Below are positions 8,051 through 16,435 of a DNA stretch of 41,443 nt, one piece after another. The notes under the pieces are model-generated. The model saw only the letters and a list, made by a program, of their open reading frames with translations. It did not search any database and was not told where the DNA came from. Source of the DNA: Veillonella sp. R32 (GTDB taxonomy: Bacteria > Bacillota > Negativicutes > Veillonellales > Veillonellaceae); the NCBI RefSeq assembly GCF_010093125.1, contig NZ_NMZQ01000027.1, forward strand, positions 1-41,443, read 5' to 3'. How positions within the stretch are numbered: position 1 is the stretch's first letter; every line of letters starts with the position of its first letter. A program made the translations under genes and the position numbers.

Positions 8051-8922
8051 ATACGCTTTATAGAACTATGTTTTTTGTTCCAGGTAATTCACCTACAAAA
8101 TTAGTAAAATCCGAGATTTATGGTGCTGATTGCATTATTTATGATTTAGAAGACTCTGTATCAATCTATGAAAAAGATTCAGCGAGAGATCTTGTAAAAA
8201 ATTTCTTATTGGAATTACGCCCCGCTTCAGCTTTTGGAATTCGTATCAATGCTCAAGATACACCATATTACGAAGACGATGTTAAAACAATGGTTCCGCT
8301 AATACCCCAATTTTTACGCTTGCCCAAAAGTGAAACAGCTCAAAATATAAAGGATTTAGATGATTTAATCACACAATATGAAGAAAAATCACACATAGAA
8401 ATAGGTACAATCAAAATCATAGCCACTATTGAAACTGCATTAGGAGTCTACCATGCTTACGATATTGCCACTGCCTCTCCACGTGTAATTGCAATAGGAT
8501 TAGGTGCCGAAGACTACAGAACCGATATGACACTAATTAATACTGACTCCGGAGATGAACTCCTGTTTGCACGTCAGCAGATTTCTTTAGCTGCTCACGC
8601 AGCTCACGTCATGCCTATCGATTACGTTTTTAGCAACTTTTCTAATGAAAAAATGTTTCAAACAAACGTAATTCAAGGAAAAAATATGGGATTTACTGGT
8701 AAATCAGTCATCCATCCGGCTCAAATTCCGATTGTGCATGATATATATGCCCCTACAATCGAAGAGATTAATCATGCTAAAGAAGTTTTCTCTGCCTATA
8801 CTCAAACGCTCACAAATTCTAGTGGGGTAACTGCCTTAAAAGGTAAGATGATCGATAAACCTATGGTTATGCGTGCTAAAACTATATTATCTTACGCCGA
8901 GTCACTCAGAAAGGATATATAA
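8047..8922 (+). CDS. citE: Citrate (or citramalate) lyase beta subunit
   Basis: 291 aa; the start overlaps the citD stop and has AAGGAG upstream. It has the CitE/HpcH-HpaI TIM-barrel signature: FVPGNSPTKLVKSEIYGADCIIYDLEDSV near the N-terminus, Arg67 in GIRINA, and probable metal ligands Glu129 (ATIETALG) and Asp156 (GLGAEDYRTDM). The C-terminal GKSVIHPAQIPIVHDIY is the family's conserved end. CitE cleaves the citryl thioester to acetyl thioester plus oxaloacetate; citramalyl would give pyruvate. The substrate here cannot be decided. Genes for maturation (citC, citX, citG) are absent from the window. Confidence 0.88.
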   Translation: MNTLYRTMFFVPGNSPTKLVKSEIYGADCIIYDLEDSVSIYEKDSARDLVKNFLLELRPASAFGIRINAQDTPYYEDDVKTMVPLIPQFLRLPKSETAQNIKDLDDLITQYEEKSHIEIGTIKIIATIETALGVYHAYDIATASPRVIAIGLGAEDYRTDMTLINTDSGDELLFARQQISLAAHAAHVMPIDYVFSNFSNEKMFQTNVIQGKNMGFTGKSVIHPAQIPIVHDIYAPTIEEINHAKEVFSAYTQTLTNSSGVTALKGKMIDKPMVMRAKTILSYAESLRKDI

Positions 8923-8923
8923 C

Positions 8924-10462
8924 ATGATTACACCTCAAATAATGAAGGTTATTAATAATATTTCTGGATTAAAATACAAAAAAATTTACTCCACTCCATA
9001 TGAGTCTCTATCAAAAAGTCAAATGACCTTTCGTCCAACAAAATATAGAAATCCGAAAAATAGCCTTAACAAAGTAAAATCTCTAAATTATGTTCTTGAT
9101 GCAATAAAACTAAAGTCAGGTATGACCATTTCATTTCATCATAGTCTACGTAATGGTGATGCTGTTATGTATTATATTTTAAAAGCAATTGCAGATAAAG
9201 GAATCAAAGATTTAACTTTAGCTGTCAGTTCTTTAAGTTTAATTCAAGACTGCCTGCTTCCATTTTTCGAAACAGAAGTAATCACAGCTGTAGATACCAG
9301 TGGCTGCAGAGGGAATCTTGGATCCTTCATTCAAAAAAAAGGGTTAAAAAAGCCTGCAATTTTTCGAACACATGGCGGACGCGCTAGAGCAATAGAAACG
9401 GGAGAGTTACACATAGATGCAACATTTATTGCAGCCCCTATCTGTGACCACTATGGAAATATTAATGGTGTACAAGGTAAATCGCCTTGCGGTTCTTTAG
9501 GATATGCAATGCCAGATGCTCATTATGCAGATCATGTAATCGCAGTTACCGATACCCTAAGTAATACTGTGTTGGATTACATAAGCATCCCTCAAACCTT
9601 AGTTGACTATATAGTCGAAATACCTTCTATCGGAGACTCAAAAGGTATTACAACAGGCTCAATAAGAATTAGTAAAAAACCCGCAGAGTTAATTATATCA
9701 AAGCTTGCTGCCGATGTAATTAAAGCAACCCCCTATTTTCATAACGCTATGAACTTCCAATTCGGTTCTGGCGGTATGGCTATCGCAACTGCATCTTTCA
9801 TAAAAGAAGCTATGCTACAACGAGGTATTAAAGCTAATGCTGGTGTTGGTGGAGTATCAAGTTTCCACGTTCAAATGTTAAATGAAGGTCTTATCGATAC
9901 ATTCTTTGATCCACAAGATTTTGATTTAACAGCTATCCAATCTTTATATAATAATCCTAGACATCACGAAATTTCAGTATCCGACTATGCCAATCCATTG
10001 AGTGCTAACCCATATGTAAATATATTAGATTTTGCAGTTCTAAGCGCTACTGAAATTGATTTAAACTTCAACGTTAATGTCTTAACAGACTCTTACGGCC
10101 GTTTAATGGGAGCTCCTGGTGGTCATCCAGATGCTGCCGCTGGAGCAAATTTAACAATCATTACCATGCCACTATTAAGAGGCCGACTTCCTATGCTATT
10201 GAATAATGTTACAACTTGTGTTACTCCCGGAGAAACTGTGGATATTTTAGTAACAGAATATGGTTTAGCCATAAATCCTCTTCGAATAGATTTAATTGAT
10301 ATTTTAAAAAACACCTCACTCCCTATATATTCTATTGAGGAGTTAAAAGCAAAAGCTGACAAAATTGCCGGACCAATAACTCCATTAGAATATAGTGATG
10401 AAATCTGTGGACTCGTAGAATATCGTGATGGTTCAATCATCGATGTTATTCATAAACTATAA
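8924..10462 (+). CDS. citF: Citrate lyase alpha subunit (citrate CoA-transferase)-like
   Basis: 512 aa from ATG 8924 (AAAGGAT upstream), one base after the citE stop. Strong CitF resemblance throughout: GMTISFHHSLRNGD near 66-79, TSGCRGNLG, FRTHGGRARAIETGEL, GKSPCGSLGYAMPDAHYA, the NVNVLTDSYGRLMGAPGGHPDAAAG region, and the C-terminus VEYRDGSIIDVI. CitF transfers the acyl-carrier thioester to the substrate, forming the citryl-ACP that CitE cleaves. The gene is intact and of normal length, so the operon encodes all three structural lyase subunits. Confidence 0.9.
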   Translation: MITPQIMKVINNISGLKYKKIYSTPYESLSKSQMTFRPTKYRNPKNSLNKVKSLNYVLDAIKLKSGMTISFHHSLRNGDAVMYYILKAIADKGIKDLTLAVSSLSLIQDCLLPFFETEVITAVDTSGCRGNLGSFIQKKGLKKPAIFRTHGGRARAIETGELHIDATFIAAPICDHYGNINGVQGKSPCGSLGYAMPDAHYADHVIAVTDTLSNTVLDYISIPQTLVDYIVEIPSIGDSKGITTGSIRISKKPAELIISKLAADVIKATPYFHNAMNFQFGSGGMAIATASFIKEAMLQRGIKANAGVGGVSSFHVQMLNEGLIDTFFDPQDFDLTAIQSLYNNPRHHEISVSDYANPLSANPYVNILDFAVLSATEIDLNFNVNVLTDSYGRLMGAPGGHPDAAAGANLTIITMPLLRGRLPMLLNNVTTCVTPGETVDILVTEYGLAINPLRIDLIDILKNTSLPIYSIEELKAKADKIAGPITPLEYSDEICGLVEYRDGSIIDVIHKL

Positions 10463-10537
10463 TCTCCTAACTTATATGTAAATGTATGATATGCTTATTA
10501 AATAAAATAATTTTCTCATATCATATCGGGAGGGGCT

Positions 10538-11437
10538 ATGAATACACGCGATTTACTTATTTTAAAATATCTCAAAGAATTTAAAAACATTACCAAAACA
10601 GCTAATGCGCTTTTTATCTCCCAACCAGCACTAACAACTAGAATAAAGCAACTAGAAATTGAGTTCAATACAATACTAGTTCATCGTGACAATAAAGGGG
10701 CTTTTTTAACACCTACAGGAATAGAGCTCTTAAAGTTTTCCGAAATTGCCCTGCATGAACTAGATCAATTAAAAGATCGTATTAGGTCAATTGATGATGC
10801 AGAAGCAGGTCATATAAAAATAGCCGCGCCTAATATTATCAGCCTTTATTATTTACCACAATTAATAAAAAACTTTAAAATTCTTTATCCTAAAGTAAAA
10901 TTCAGTATTACTATGGCCCCTAGTAGTCAGGTTTCTAAATTGATGCATAAAGATAGTTGCCATTTTGGATTTCTAAGAGATGATTTTGGCTGGGATAAGG
11001 GTGAAAAAAAACTACTTAATGTTAATTATATTTCTATAGTCTCGACATTGCCTTTTGAGATAAAGGATTTGGTACATATGAAACGTGTCGATTATACTAC
11101 CGATACATATTACCAAAAAATGCTTGATTTATGGTGGCGAAATACTTTCAATTGCGAACCTAAAATAGATATTATGGTAAATAGTTTAGATTTATGCAAA
11201 GAAATGGTTTATAGTGGCTTAGGGTTTGGAATACTCCCTTCTGTATTTTTACCAGAAATCCCAACAGCCTATCACTACATTCTAAAAGACCCTCAAAATA
11301 AACCTATTGAAAGAAAAACTTGGTTTATTTATAAAAAAGAACTTCTTACAAATCAAATATTAATAGAATTTAAAAATTTTGTAGAAAATCATAACTTTTC
11401 TAACTTTTTAAACCTAAGGGGGCAAAAAACAGAATAA
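10538..11437 (+). CDS. LysR-family transcriptional regulator
   Basis: 299 aa, complete, with GGGAGGGG before the ATG. The N-terminal winged HTH is canonical (LKYLKEFKNITKTANALFISQPALTTRIKQLE, about residues 7-40), followed by the linker helix and an effector-binding domain with GHIKIAAPNIISLYYLPQLI at its start. It sits between the cit operon and the second DASS transporter, all on the plus strand, and is the natural candidate to bind the palindrome at 7647-7672. The inducer is unknown. The C-terminal frame runs to within 30 bp of the transporter start, so the two may be cotranscribed. Confidence 0.9.
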   Translation: MNTRDLLILKYLKEFKNITKTANALFISQPALTTRIKQLEIEFNTILVHRDNKGAFLTPTGIELLKFSEIALHELDQLKDRIRSIDDAEAGHIKIAAPNIISLYYLPQLIKNFKILYPKVKFSITMAPSSQVSKLMHKDSCHFGFLRDDFGWDKGEKKLLNVNYISIVSTLPFEIKDLVHMKRVDYTTDTYYQKMLDLWWRNTFNCEPKIDIMVNSLDLCKEMVYSGLGFGILPSVFLPEIPTAYHYILKDPQNKPIERKTWFIYKKELLTNQILIEFKNFVENHNFSNFLNLRGQKTE

Positions 11438-11461
11438 TCTGAATAAGCTAAGGAGGCTATT

Positions 11462-12864
11462 ATGAATAAAAAGAGTATCATTAAATGGTTATTACTCCTT
11501 GTAATTTTAGGTATAATATCCCTAATCCCCGCACCAGAAGGCTTAACACAAACATCTATGTATATCCTTGCCATATATATAACTTCTATTGCAGGTATTA
11601 TTATCCGTCCCGCTGAAGAATCAGAAGTATTAATTGTAGTAGCCGGTATAGGAAGTTTAATTGTAGGTCCATCTCCTGTATTAAACGGCTTTGCCACTAC
11701 AACAGTCTGGCTTGTATTTATAGCATTTTTAATAGGTATGGCATTTGTTAAAACCGGTATAGGCAAAAGAATTTCCAATATTTTAATCGGAAAATTTGGA
11801 AAAACTACCCTAGGTTTAGGATATATTATGGCTATTGTAGATTTAATTATTAGCCCTGCTACACCATCAAATACAGCTCGATCAGGTGGTATCATTTATC
11901 CAATATTTCGTAGTATATCATCTACACTAAATAGCGAACCAGAAAATGACAGTAAAAAAATTGGCTCTTATTTTACAATGTTACAAGCCCTTGTTAGTTT
12001 TACAACTGCAGGTATATTTATAACTGCATGTGCTCCTAATTTGATTACAGTAGACTTTGCTCAAAAAATTCTAAATATAGAAATAACTTGGTCACTTTGG
12101 GCTATAGCAATGTTTATTCCAGGGATTTTAATTCTAATTTTAACACCTTTATTATTATATAAAATATATCCCCCAGAACTAAAATATATTCCTAATTACA
12201 AGAAAATAGCCAAAGATGGTCTATTAGAATTAGGTCCATTAAAACAAACTGAAAAAATACTCATCTTTTTATTTATTTTAGCAATAATAGGATGGGCATT
12301 AGGAAGTACATTAAAAATTAATGCAACTGCTGTCGCATTAGCATTTTTGCCTTTGGACTACTTTTTAAACTTTTTACACTAAAAGATGTTTTAAATAACA
12401 ACGGAGCTTGGAATACACTATTATGGTATGGCTTTATCTGCGGATTATCTGCTGCGTTAGCAAAAGAAAAATTTTTTACTTGGTTAGCAAAATGGATTCA
12501 GTCTATTTTAAACTTAAATTCATTTAATGAATTTTTAGTTCTAAGTATTATCATTTTAGTCTGCATCTTCATTCGTTATCTGTTTGCTTCCATGGGAGCT
12601 TTTGTTACAGCATTTGTACCTGTAGCCTTTACAGTGGGGTTAGCTGCCAATATATCACCTATGGTACTAGCTTTCATGGTAGCAGCCTGTACAGCTTACG
12701 GATGTGCTTTAACACACTATGGCGGAGCACTAGGCCCAATTCTTTATGGCACTGGTTTTGTTAAACAAACAGATTGGTGGAAAATAGGATTTATTTACAT
12801 GCTTATGAATGTATTCGTTTATTTCACAGTTGGATTACTTTATTGGAGCATTATCGGATTATAA
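11462..12864 (+). pseudogene. Second DASS/SLC13-family transporter, frameshifted
   Basis: The first frame (11462-12382) has a good AAGGAGG site and encodes the N-terminal 306 codons. It goes out of frame near 12344, in GCATTTTTGCC. Reading the other frame from about 12343 gives a normal DASS continuation (FGLLFKLFTLKDVLNNNGAW, then LLWYGFICGLSAALAKEKFF) through to 12864, with the conserved ending FASMGAFVTAFVPVAF, TAYGCALTHYGGALGPILYG. One missing T in the T5 run at 12344-12348 explains the break. The restored protein would be about 467 aa. Relatives import citrate, malate, succinate or tartrate. As with the first copy, this is either a real lesion, slippage-rescued expression, or a sequencing error. 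Confidence 0.88.
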
Positions 12865-12887
12865 TAAAAATCAAAAGGAGTAATGAT

Positions 12888-13703
12888 ATGAATAAATATA
12901 AATTACCTCCAGGGGCTTGTAATTGTCATCTCCACATTATCGATCCTAAATTCCCTAATGATGGGAAAGCAAAACATCAAATAGGAACTATTTCTGATTA
13001 TAAAAGAATCGCCAAAAAACTTACTCTAGATAAAGCTGTCTTTGTACAAGCAAAACCATTTAGACTTGACAATACTTGTCTACTTGATGCAATTCAACGC
13101 TTTGGAGAAAATTATAGTGTTGGAATTGCAGTAACAAATAATTTAATTACAGATCAAGAGCTATTCGAGTTGCACCTAAAAGGAATCCGAGGTTTACGCT
13201 TTAGCATGTGGAATCCTAACAATGCAGTAGTATCTTTTAATGACTGTTTACCTCTTAGTGAACGTATCAAAGAATTTAACTGGAACATACAACTTCATCT
13301 AAGCCCAGAACAATTATTAAACTCTTATGATATGATAAAAAATTTAAACTGTAATATTGTTCTAGACCATATGGCTCGTCTAGAAAGTTATACTAATCCA
13401 ATTTTTAGTAAAATTTGTAAACTTATTGACCTTGGTCATACTTGGATAAAGTTGAGTGGACCTTATTTAAATAGTAAAGAAAATGCTCCTTGGACTACAG
13501 TAAACGACCTCGCAAAAACGCTAATATCTTATGCCCCAGAAAGAATGTTATGGGGCTCTGACTGGCCTCATGTAACTGAAAAAAATAAATACGATGAAAA
13601 ACTATTTATCGAACTCCTATATCAATGGATTCCATCTAAAACCATATTAAATCAAATTTTAGTTAAAAATCCTAATGAAGTATATAATTTCAAAAATTCT
13701 TAA
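12888..13703 (+). CDS. Amidohydrolase-2 family lactonase (COG3618; PDC-hydrolase/lactonase type)
   Basis: 271 aa from ATG 12888, with AAAAGGAG before it. Metal-dependent TIM-barrel hydrolase of the LigI/galactarolactone isomerase group: CHLHIID (His14, His16), LHLS (His137), VLDHMAR (His161) and WGSDWPH (Asp225) are the expected active-site residues. Known members hydrolyse 2-pyrone-4,6-dicarboxylate or sugar-acid lactones. The catalytic set is intact. Together with the RraA-like aldolase it would match two steps of the 4-carboxy-4-hydroxy-2-oxoadipate route, but the substrate is not shown by sequence alone. It starts 23 bp after the transporter and is probably in the same transcript. Confidence 0.82.
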   Translation: MNKYKLPPGACNCHLHIIDPKFPNDGKAKHQIGTISDYKRIAKKLTLDKAVFVQAKPFRLDNTCLLDAIQRFGENYSVGIAVTNNLITDQELFELHLKGIRGLRFSMWNPNNAVVSFNDCLPLSERIKEFNWNIQLHLSPEQLLNSYDMIKNLNCNIVLDHMARLESYTNPIFSKICKLIDLGHTWIKLSGPYLNSKENAPWTTVNDLAKTLISYAPERMLWGSDWPHVTEKNKYDEKLFIELLYQWIPSKTILNQILVKNPNEVYNFKNS

Positions 13704-13761
13704 TAATTATATATAATACCTACATTGAATATGTTATAATCCATAAAAAGGAGGTATTTCT

Positions 13762-14004
13762 ATGATTAAAGAAACTATAATTGAAATGATTAGCTCTTAC
13801 TTCAAAATTGATGAAAGTAAATTCATGTCCGTAGTCAATAACATCGAAGGTCTTAATGTTAACAGCCTTGAAGATGTAAAGAATCTCGATAGTGCTCAAT
13901 TACAGACGCTTCTAGAAAGCCTCAAGGATGCGTATGGCGAAGTAAGTGGCAATGAAGATTTAAAAGCAGGTCTTAGCAACCTAGCTGGCAAGTTTTTCAA
14001 ATAA
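13762..14004 (+). CDS. Small acidic helical protein of unknown function
   Basis: 80 aa with a strong AAAGGAGG site and its own terminator, so it is probably expressed as a single gene. It is predicted to be helical and mildly acidic, with no membrane segment or cysteine. The middle repeats a short Leu/Asp pattern (LNVNSLEDVKNLDSAQLQTLLESL). A TATAAT at 13735-13740 could be its -10, although no good -35 is visible. Family not recognised. Confidence 0.7.
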   Translation: MIKETIIEMISSYFKIDESKFMSVVNNIEGLNVNSLEDVKNLDSAQLQTLLESLKDAYGEVSGNEDLKAGLSNLAGKFFK

Positions 14005-14016
14005 AACTAATACAAT

Positions 14017-14062
14017 AATAATGCGACTGGAAGAGTGATTTATATCTTCCAGTCGCATTATT
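14017..14062. terminator. Hairpin terminator after the small protein
   Basis: A perfect 18-bp stem (14017-14034 with 14045-14062) and a 10-base loop, followed by TATTTTAC. It also sits beyond the end of the convergent TSUP gene and may serve both. Confidence 0.85.
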
Positions 14063-14159
14063 TATTTTACGCTCAATATTTTATTCTAAACTCTATATAC
14101 TGCTTTTCCCTCATTCATTTCCATGATTAACACTAACAATCCCCAAAGTCCATCACCAC

Positions 14160-15080
14160 TTATCTAAACAATGCTTCCATATCCACCAAGCCCATTGGCA
14201 CTGGTGCCACTAAGAATAAGCTCACCACAGCCAAGATAGTCACCGCAATCGCTGCATAAGAAAACGTCCCACGACGACTAAATTCATACATCCCGGCAAA
14301 CCGAATCCCAATAGCCGCCCCTACAGCCGCCACCAATGCAGGCATGGAGAAAATAAATTCTGTAGCAAAAATCGCCATAATACCAACAAAGGCCGCCACA
14401 AAGGTAATCACAGGAATCATCACGTCTTGCTTACTTGTATAATTACGGCCTAAAGCACGCGCATAGAAGGAACTATCTAGTCCAAATAAACCTAAGAACA
14501 AGGTTAAAAAGTTCCAAATCTGTGTCCACATACCGCGAAAAGCATCACGATGTTTAGCCGCATACCAGGCAAACCCAGTGAGCCCTAACATAGCTAAGCC
14601 TACTAAAATAAAATAGTACGTTTCAGGCATATAGGCTACCGCAAAAACACCCACTAAACACCAAATTGTAGCAATGACAACACTAGTAAAGACTTGGCTT
14701 AATACAGGGCGATCAGCGTCTGGCAAACGTTGATACATATTCATCGCTAGTTCGGCAATGAAGCACAAAATAAAGAATGCAATGGACGCTGGTGGCGCAA
14801 TAAAGGCCAATACCACCGAACCTACTACAGGAATCGCCACGCGCCAGCCTTTAAATAAAACTAAATGCTTTATATTTAACCGAAAATCTTGAGTTTCAGA
14901 CGTAAACCCATTATATACAGCAAATGTCAGCATAAACGCTACTAATTCTAATGGTTTCGCCCCCCAATACAACAAAGTAGGGGCGATAATAAACGACAAA
15001 GCCACACCTGTGAACCGTGAAATAAGAGCCGCTCCCAAACCTACAGTAAAAAACGGCAACAACGCAAGAATAATATCCAT
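14160..15080 (-). CDS. TSUP (TauE/SafE) family permease
   Basis: About 306 aa from ATG 15080. A longer frame reaches 15110, but a TATAAT -10 lies over that region and GGAG sits 6 bases before ATG 15080, so the internal start is preferred. Eight to nine hydrophobic segments and the N-terminal GLGAALISRFTGVALSFIIAPTLL fit the sulfite/sulfonate exporter (TSUP) family, with a second half that repeats the fold. These proteins move sulfur-containing or small organic anions across the inner membrane. The substrate is unknown. The gene stands alone, converging with the small protein gene. Confidence 0.75.
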   Translation of the reverse strand: MDIILALLPFFTVGLGAALISRFTGVALSFIIAPTLLYWGAKPLELVAFMLTFAVYNGFTSETQDFRLNIKHLVLFKGWRVAIPVVGSVVLAFIAPPASIAFFILCFIAELAMNMYQRLPDADRPVLSQVFTSVVIATIWCLVGVFAVAYMPETYYFILVGLAMLGLTGFAWYAAKHRDAFRGMWTQIWNFLTLFLGLFGLDSSFYARALGRNYTSKQDVMIPVITFVAAFVGIMAIFATEFIFSMPALVAAVGAAIGIRFAGMYEFSRRGTFSYAAIAVTILAVVSLFLVAPVPMGLVDMEALFR

Positions 15081-15195
15081 CATACTCTCCATTCTACAAC
15101 AAAAATACATTATAACGTGCTACTTTCTTGCTTTCTAGTATAACGAATTCAGCCCTCACATTGCAACTTTCTTCCCTATCTACTTGCACGGTTTA

Positions 15196-15957
15196 TTAAC
15201 TTTCTTTACGAGCCCCACGATACCCCTGCCACTGATCAAGGCGACGTCGTACGGCCGAATATGAACAGCCTAACTCCTCGGCGATTTGCAAGGGACTCTG
15301 CCCTTGTTGATAGCGTAAGCACACATCATAGGTATTTAATTTTAGCTGATTACCTCGTAAATGAATCCCTGCTTCTTTTAATTGTTCTGCTACCGTAGCC
15401 GGTTTTACCTTATATAAAGTGGCTAGCTCCGTCGTCGACATATGACGCTGCGTATATAGATACACCAATTCTTTTACATTCACATAAATGCGCTTATTAC
15501 TATGGCGAATCATGACCCCCGCTCGTCGTAAAGTGGTTAACACAGTCCAACGTGATAATTGTAACCGTCTAGCAATCCACGAAGCACTTTGACCATTATT
15601 ATAAAAAGATATAATCTGTTGCTGCTTACTATAGGTAGGCTCCACATAGGTCACTGGCTTTGACGCTAGTACACCTAACTGACGCAATCGATCGGCCACC
15701 GTTGTGTGTGAGCAATGGTAGCGTTTGGCCAGCTCCTTTACCCCTAAGCCCGCTTCAACATATAAATGTGCTAATTCTTTAATGGGCAATGACTTTCGCC
15801 GTGTTCGAATGGGAATCTCGTACTCATGCAACCGTCGAACCACCGTATCTTGACTGCAATGTAATTCTTTAGCAATGTCCCACGTCGATAGTCCTTTATC
15901 TATATATAAACGTTGTAATAGTGGCCGTGGAATCATCACTTGTCGACCTGTCCCCAT
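15196..15957 (-). CDS. DNA-binding protein made of five tandem helix-turn-helix repeats
   Basis: 253 aa, ATG with GGAGGAGG nine bases upstream. The whole protein is five repeats of about 48-50 residues (about 9-57, 57-105, 109-156, 158-206, 208-250). Each has a resolvase/Hin-like HTH: L..LY..G.S...IA..L.CS..TV...L...G. Examples are LSTWDIAKELHCSQDTVVRRL and SPLQIAEELGCSYSAVRRRL. The repeats are followed by basic linkers (RTRRKS, RGNQLK, RGARKES). No catalytic or ligand-binding domain is present. Such a protein should bind a long or repeated DNA site, and a nine-copy 15-bp array lies in its own leader (16007-16142), suggesting autoregulation. I know no named family with this exact five-HTH architecture. 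Confidence 0.85.
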   Translation of the reverse strand: MGTGRQVMIPRPLLQRLYIDKGLSTWDIAKELHCSQDTVVRRLHEYEIPIRTRRKSLPIKELAHLYVEAGLGVKELAKRYHCSHTTVADRLRQLGVLASKPVTYVEPTYSKQQQIISFYNNGQSASWIARRLQLSRWTVLTTLRRAGVMIRHSNKRIYVNVKELVYLYTQRHMSTTELATLYKVKPATVAEQLKEAGIHLRGNQLKLNTYDVCLRYQQGQSPLQIAEELGCSYSAVRRRLDQWQGYRGARKES

Positions 15958-16006
15958 AATTTGAAACCTCCTCCTACAAACTGAACGCCTACTAAATTAA
16001 CTGTCC

Positions 16007-16142
16007 CCTCAGCCTAGCTAACCACAGTTTAACTAAACTCAGCCTAACTAACCTCAGTCTAAATAACCTCAGTCCAACTAACCTCAAACCTAACTCCCCT
16101 CAGTCTAACTAACCTCCATCTAACTAACCTCTGTCAAACTAA
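16007..16142. repeat. Nine tandem 15-bp repeats in the leader of the five-HTH gene
   Basis: Consensus CCTCAGTCTAACTAA on the plus strand. Copies begin at 16007, 16022, 16037, 16052, 16067, 16082 (16 bp, most diverged), 16098, 16113 and 16128. Spacing is exactly 15 bp except one unit. It lies 50-185 bp upstream of the five-HTH start and downstream of that gene's predicted promoter, so it is transcribed. Looks like an iteron-type binding array. Confidence 0.9.
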
Positions 16143-16160
16143 TCATCGAGCTCACTATTC

Positions 16161-16189
16161 ATTATAAAAAGCCTCCTTTACAGAAGCAA
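16161..16189 (-). promoter_or_regulatory. Promoter of the five-HTH gene
   Basis: On the minus strand TTGCTT (16184-16189), a 17-bp spacer and TATAAT (16161-16166). Transcription would start near 16154, immediately before the 15-bp array. Beside it TCACTC (16195-16200) and GAGTGA (16210-16215) form an inverted repeat that may be an operator. Confidence 0.65.
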
Positions 16190-16255
16190 TATTTTCACTC
16201 ATACCATTAGAGTGAGTGTCATACCCGTAGTGGTTAATCCACTGTCAGTTCATTA

Positions 16256-16327
16256 TTTGACGGTAAAACGTTCCCTTTTGACCAAAGAATTCATAATTTG
16301 ACGCCGCCTATTTTTCTATTTTGACGG
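16256..16327 (+). repeat. Four TTTGAC boxes phased every 20-23 bp
   Basis: TTTGACGG at 16256, TTTGACC at 16277, TTTGACGC at 16297 and TTTGACGG at 16320. Spacings of 21, 20 and 23 bp place them roughly on one face of the helix. They lie between the divergent five-HTH and M50 protease genes and are a candidate regulator array. Confidence 0.6.
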
Positions 16328-16372
16328 TAGTAAAAAATACACAAGACCCTACATTGATTCACAAGGGGCTCT

Positions 16373-16401
16373 TTGCTTATATCGATATTTTACGGTATAC
16401 T
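16373..16401 (+). promoter_or_regulatory. Promoter of the M50 protease gene
   Basis: TTGCTT (16373-16378), 17-bp spacer, TATACT (16396-16401), about 35 bp upstream of the ATG with AAAGGAG between. Confidence 0.6.
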
Positions 16402-16435
16402 AATAGATATATAAATTTTACCAAAGGAGCTGTTT

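Noticed and set aside
16007-16142. CRISPR or plasmid origin
   Set aside because: Contiguous 15-bp units without spacers exclude CRISPR; no Rep protein or AT-rich melting region next to it supports an origin, although iteron-like behaviour remains possible.
16256-16327. TTTGAC boxes as -35 elements of several promoters
   Set aside because: No -10 boxes lie 16-18 bp after most of them, so they are better treated as a repeated binding motif.
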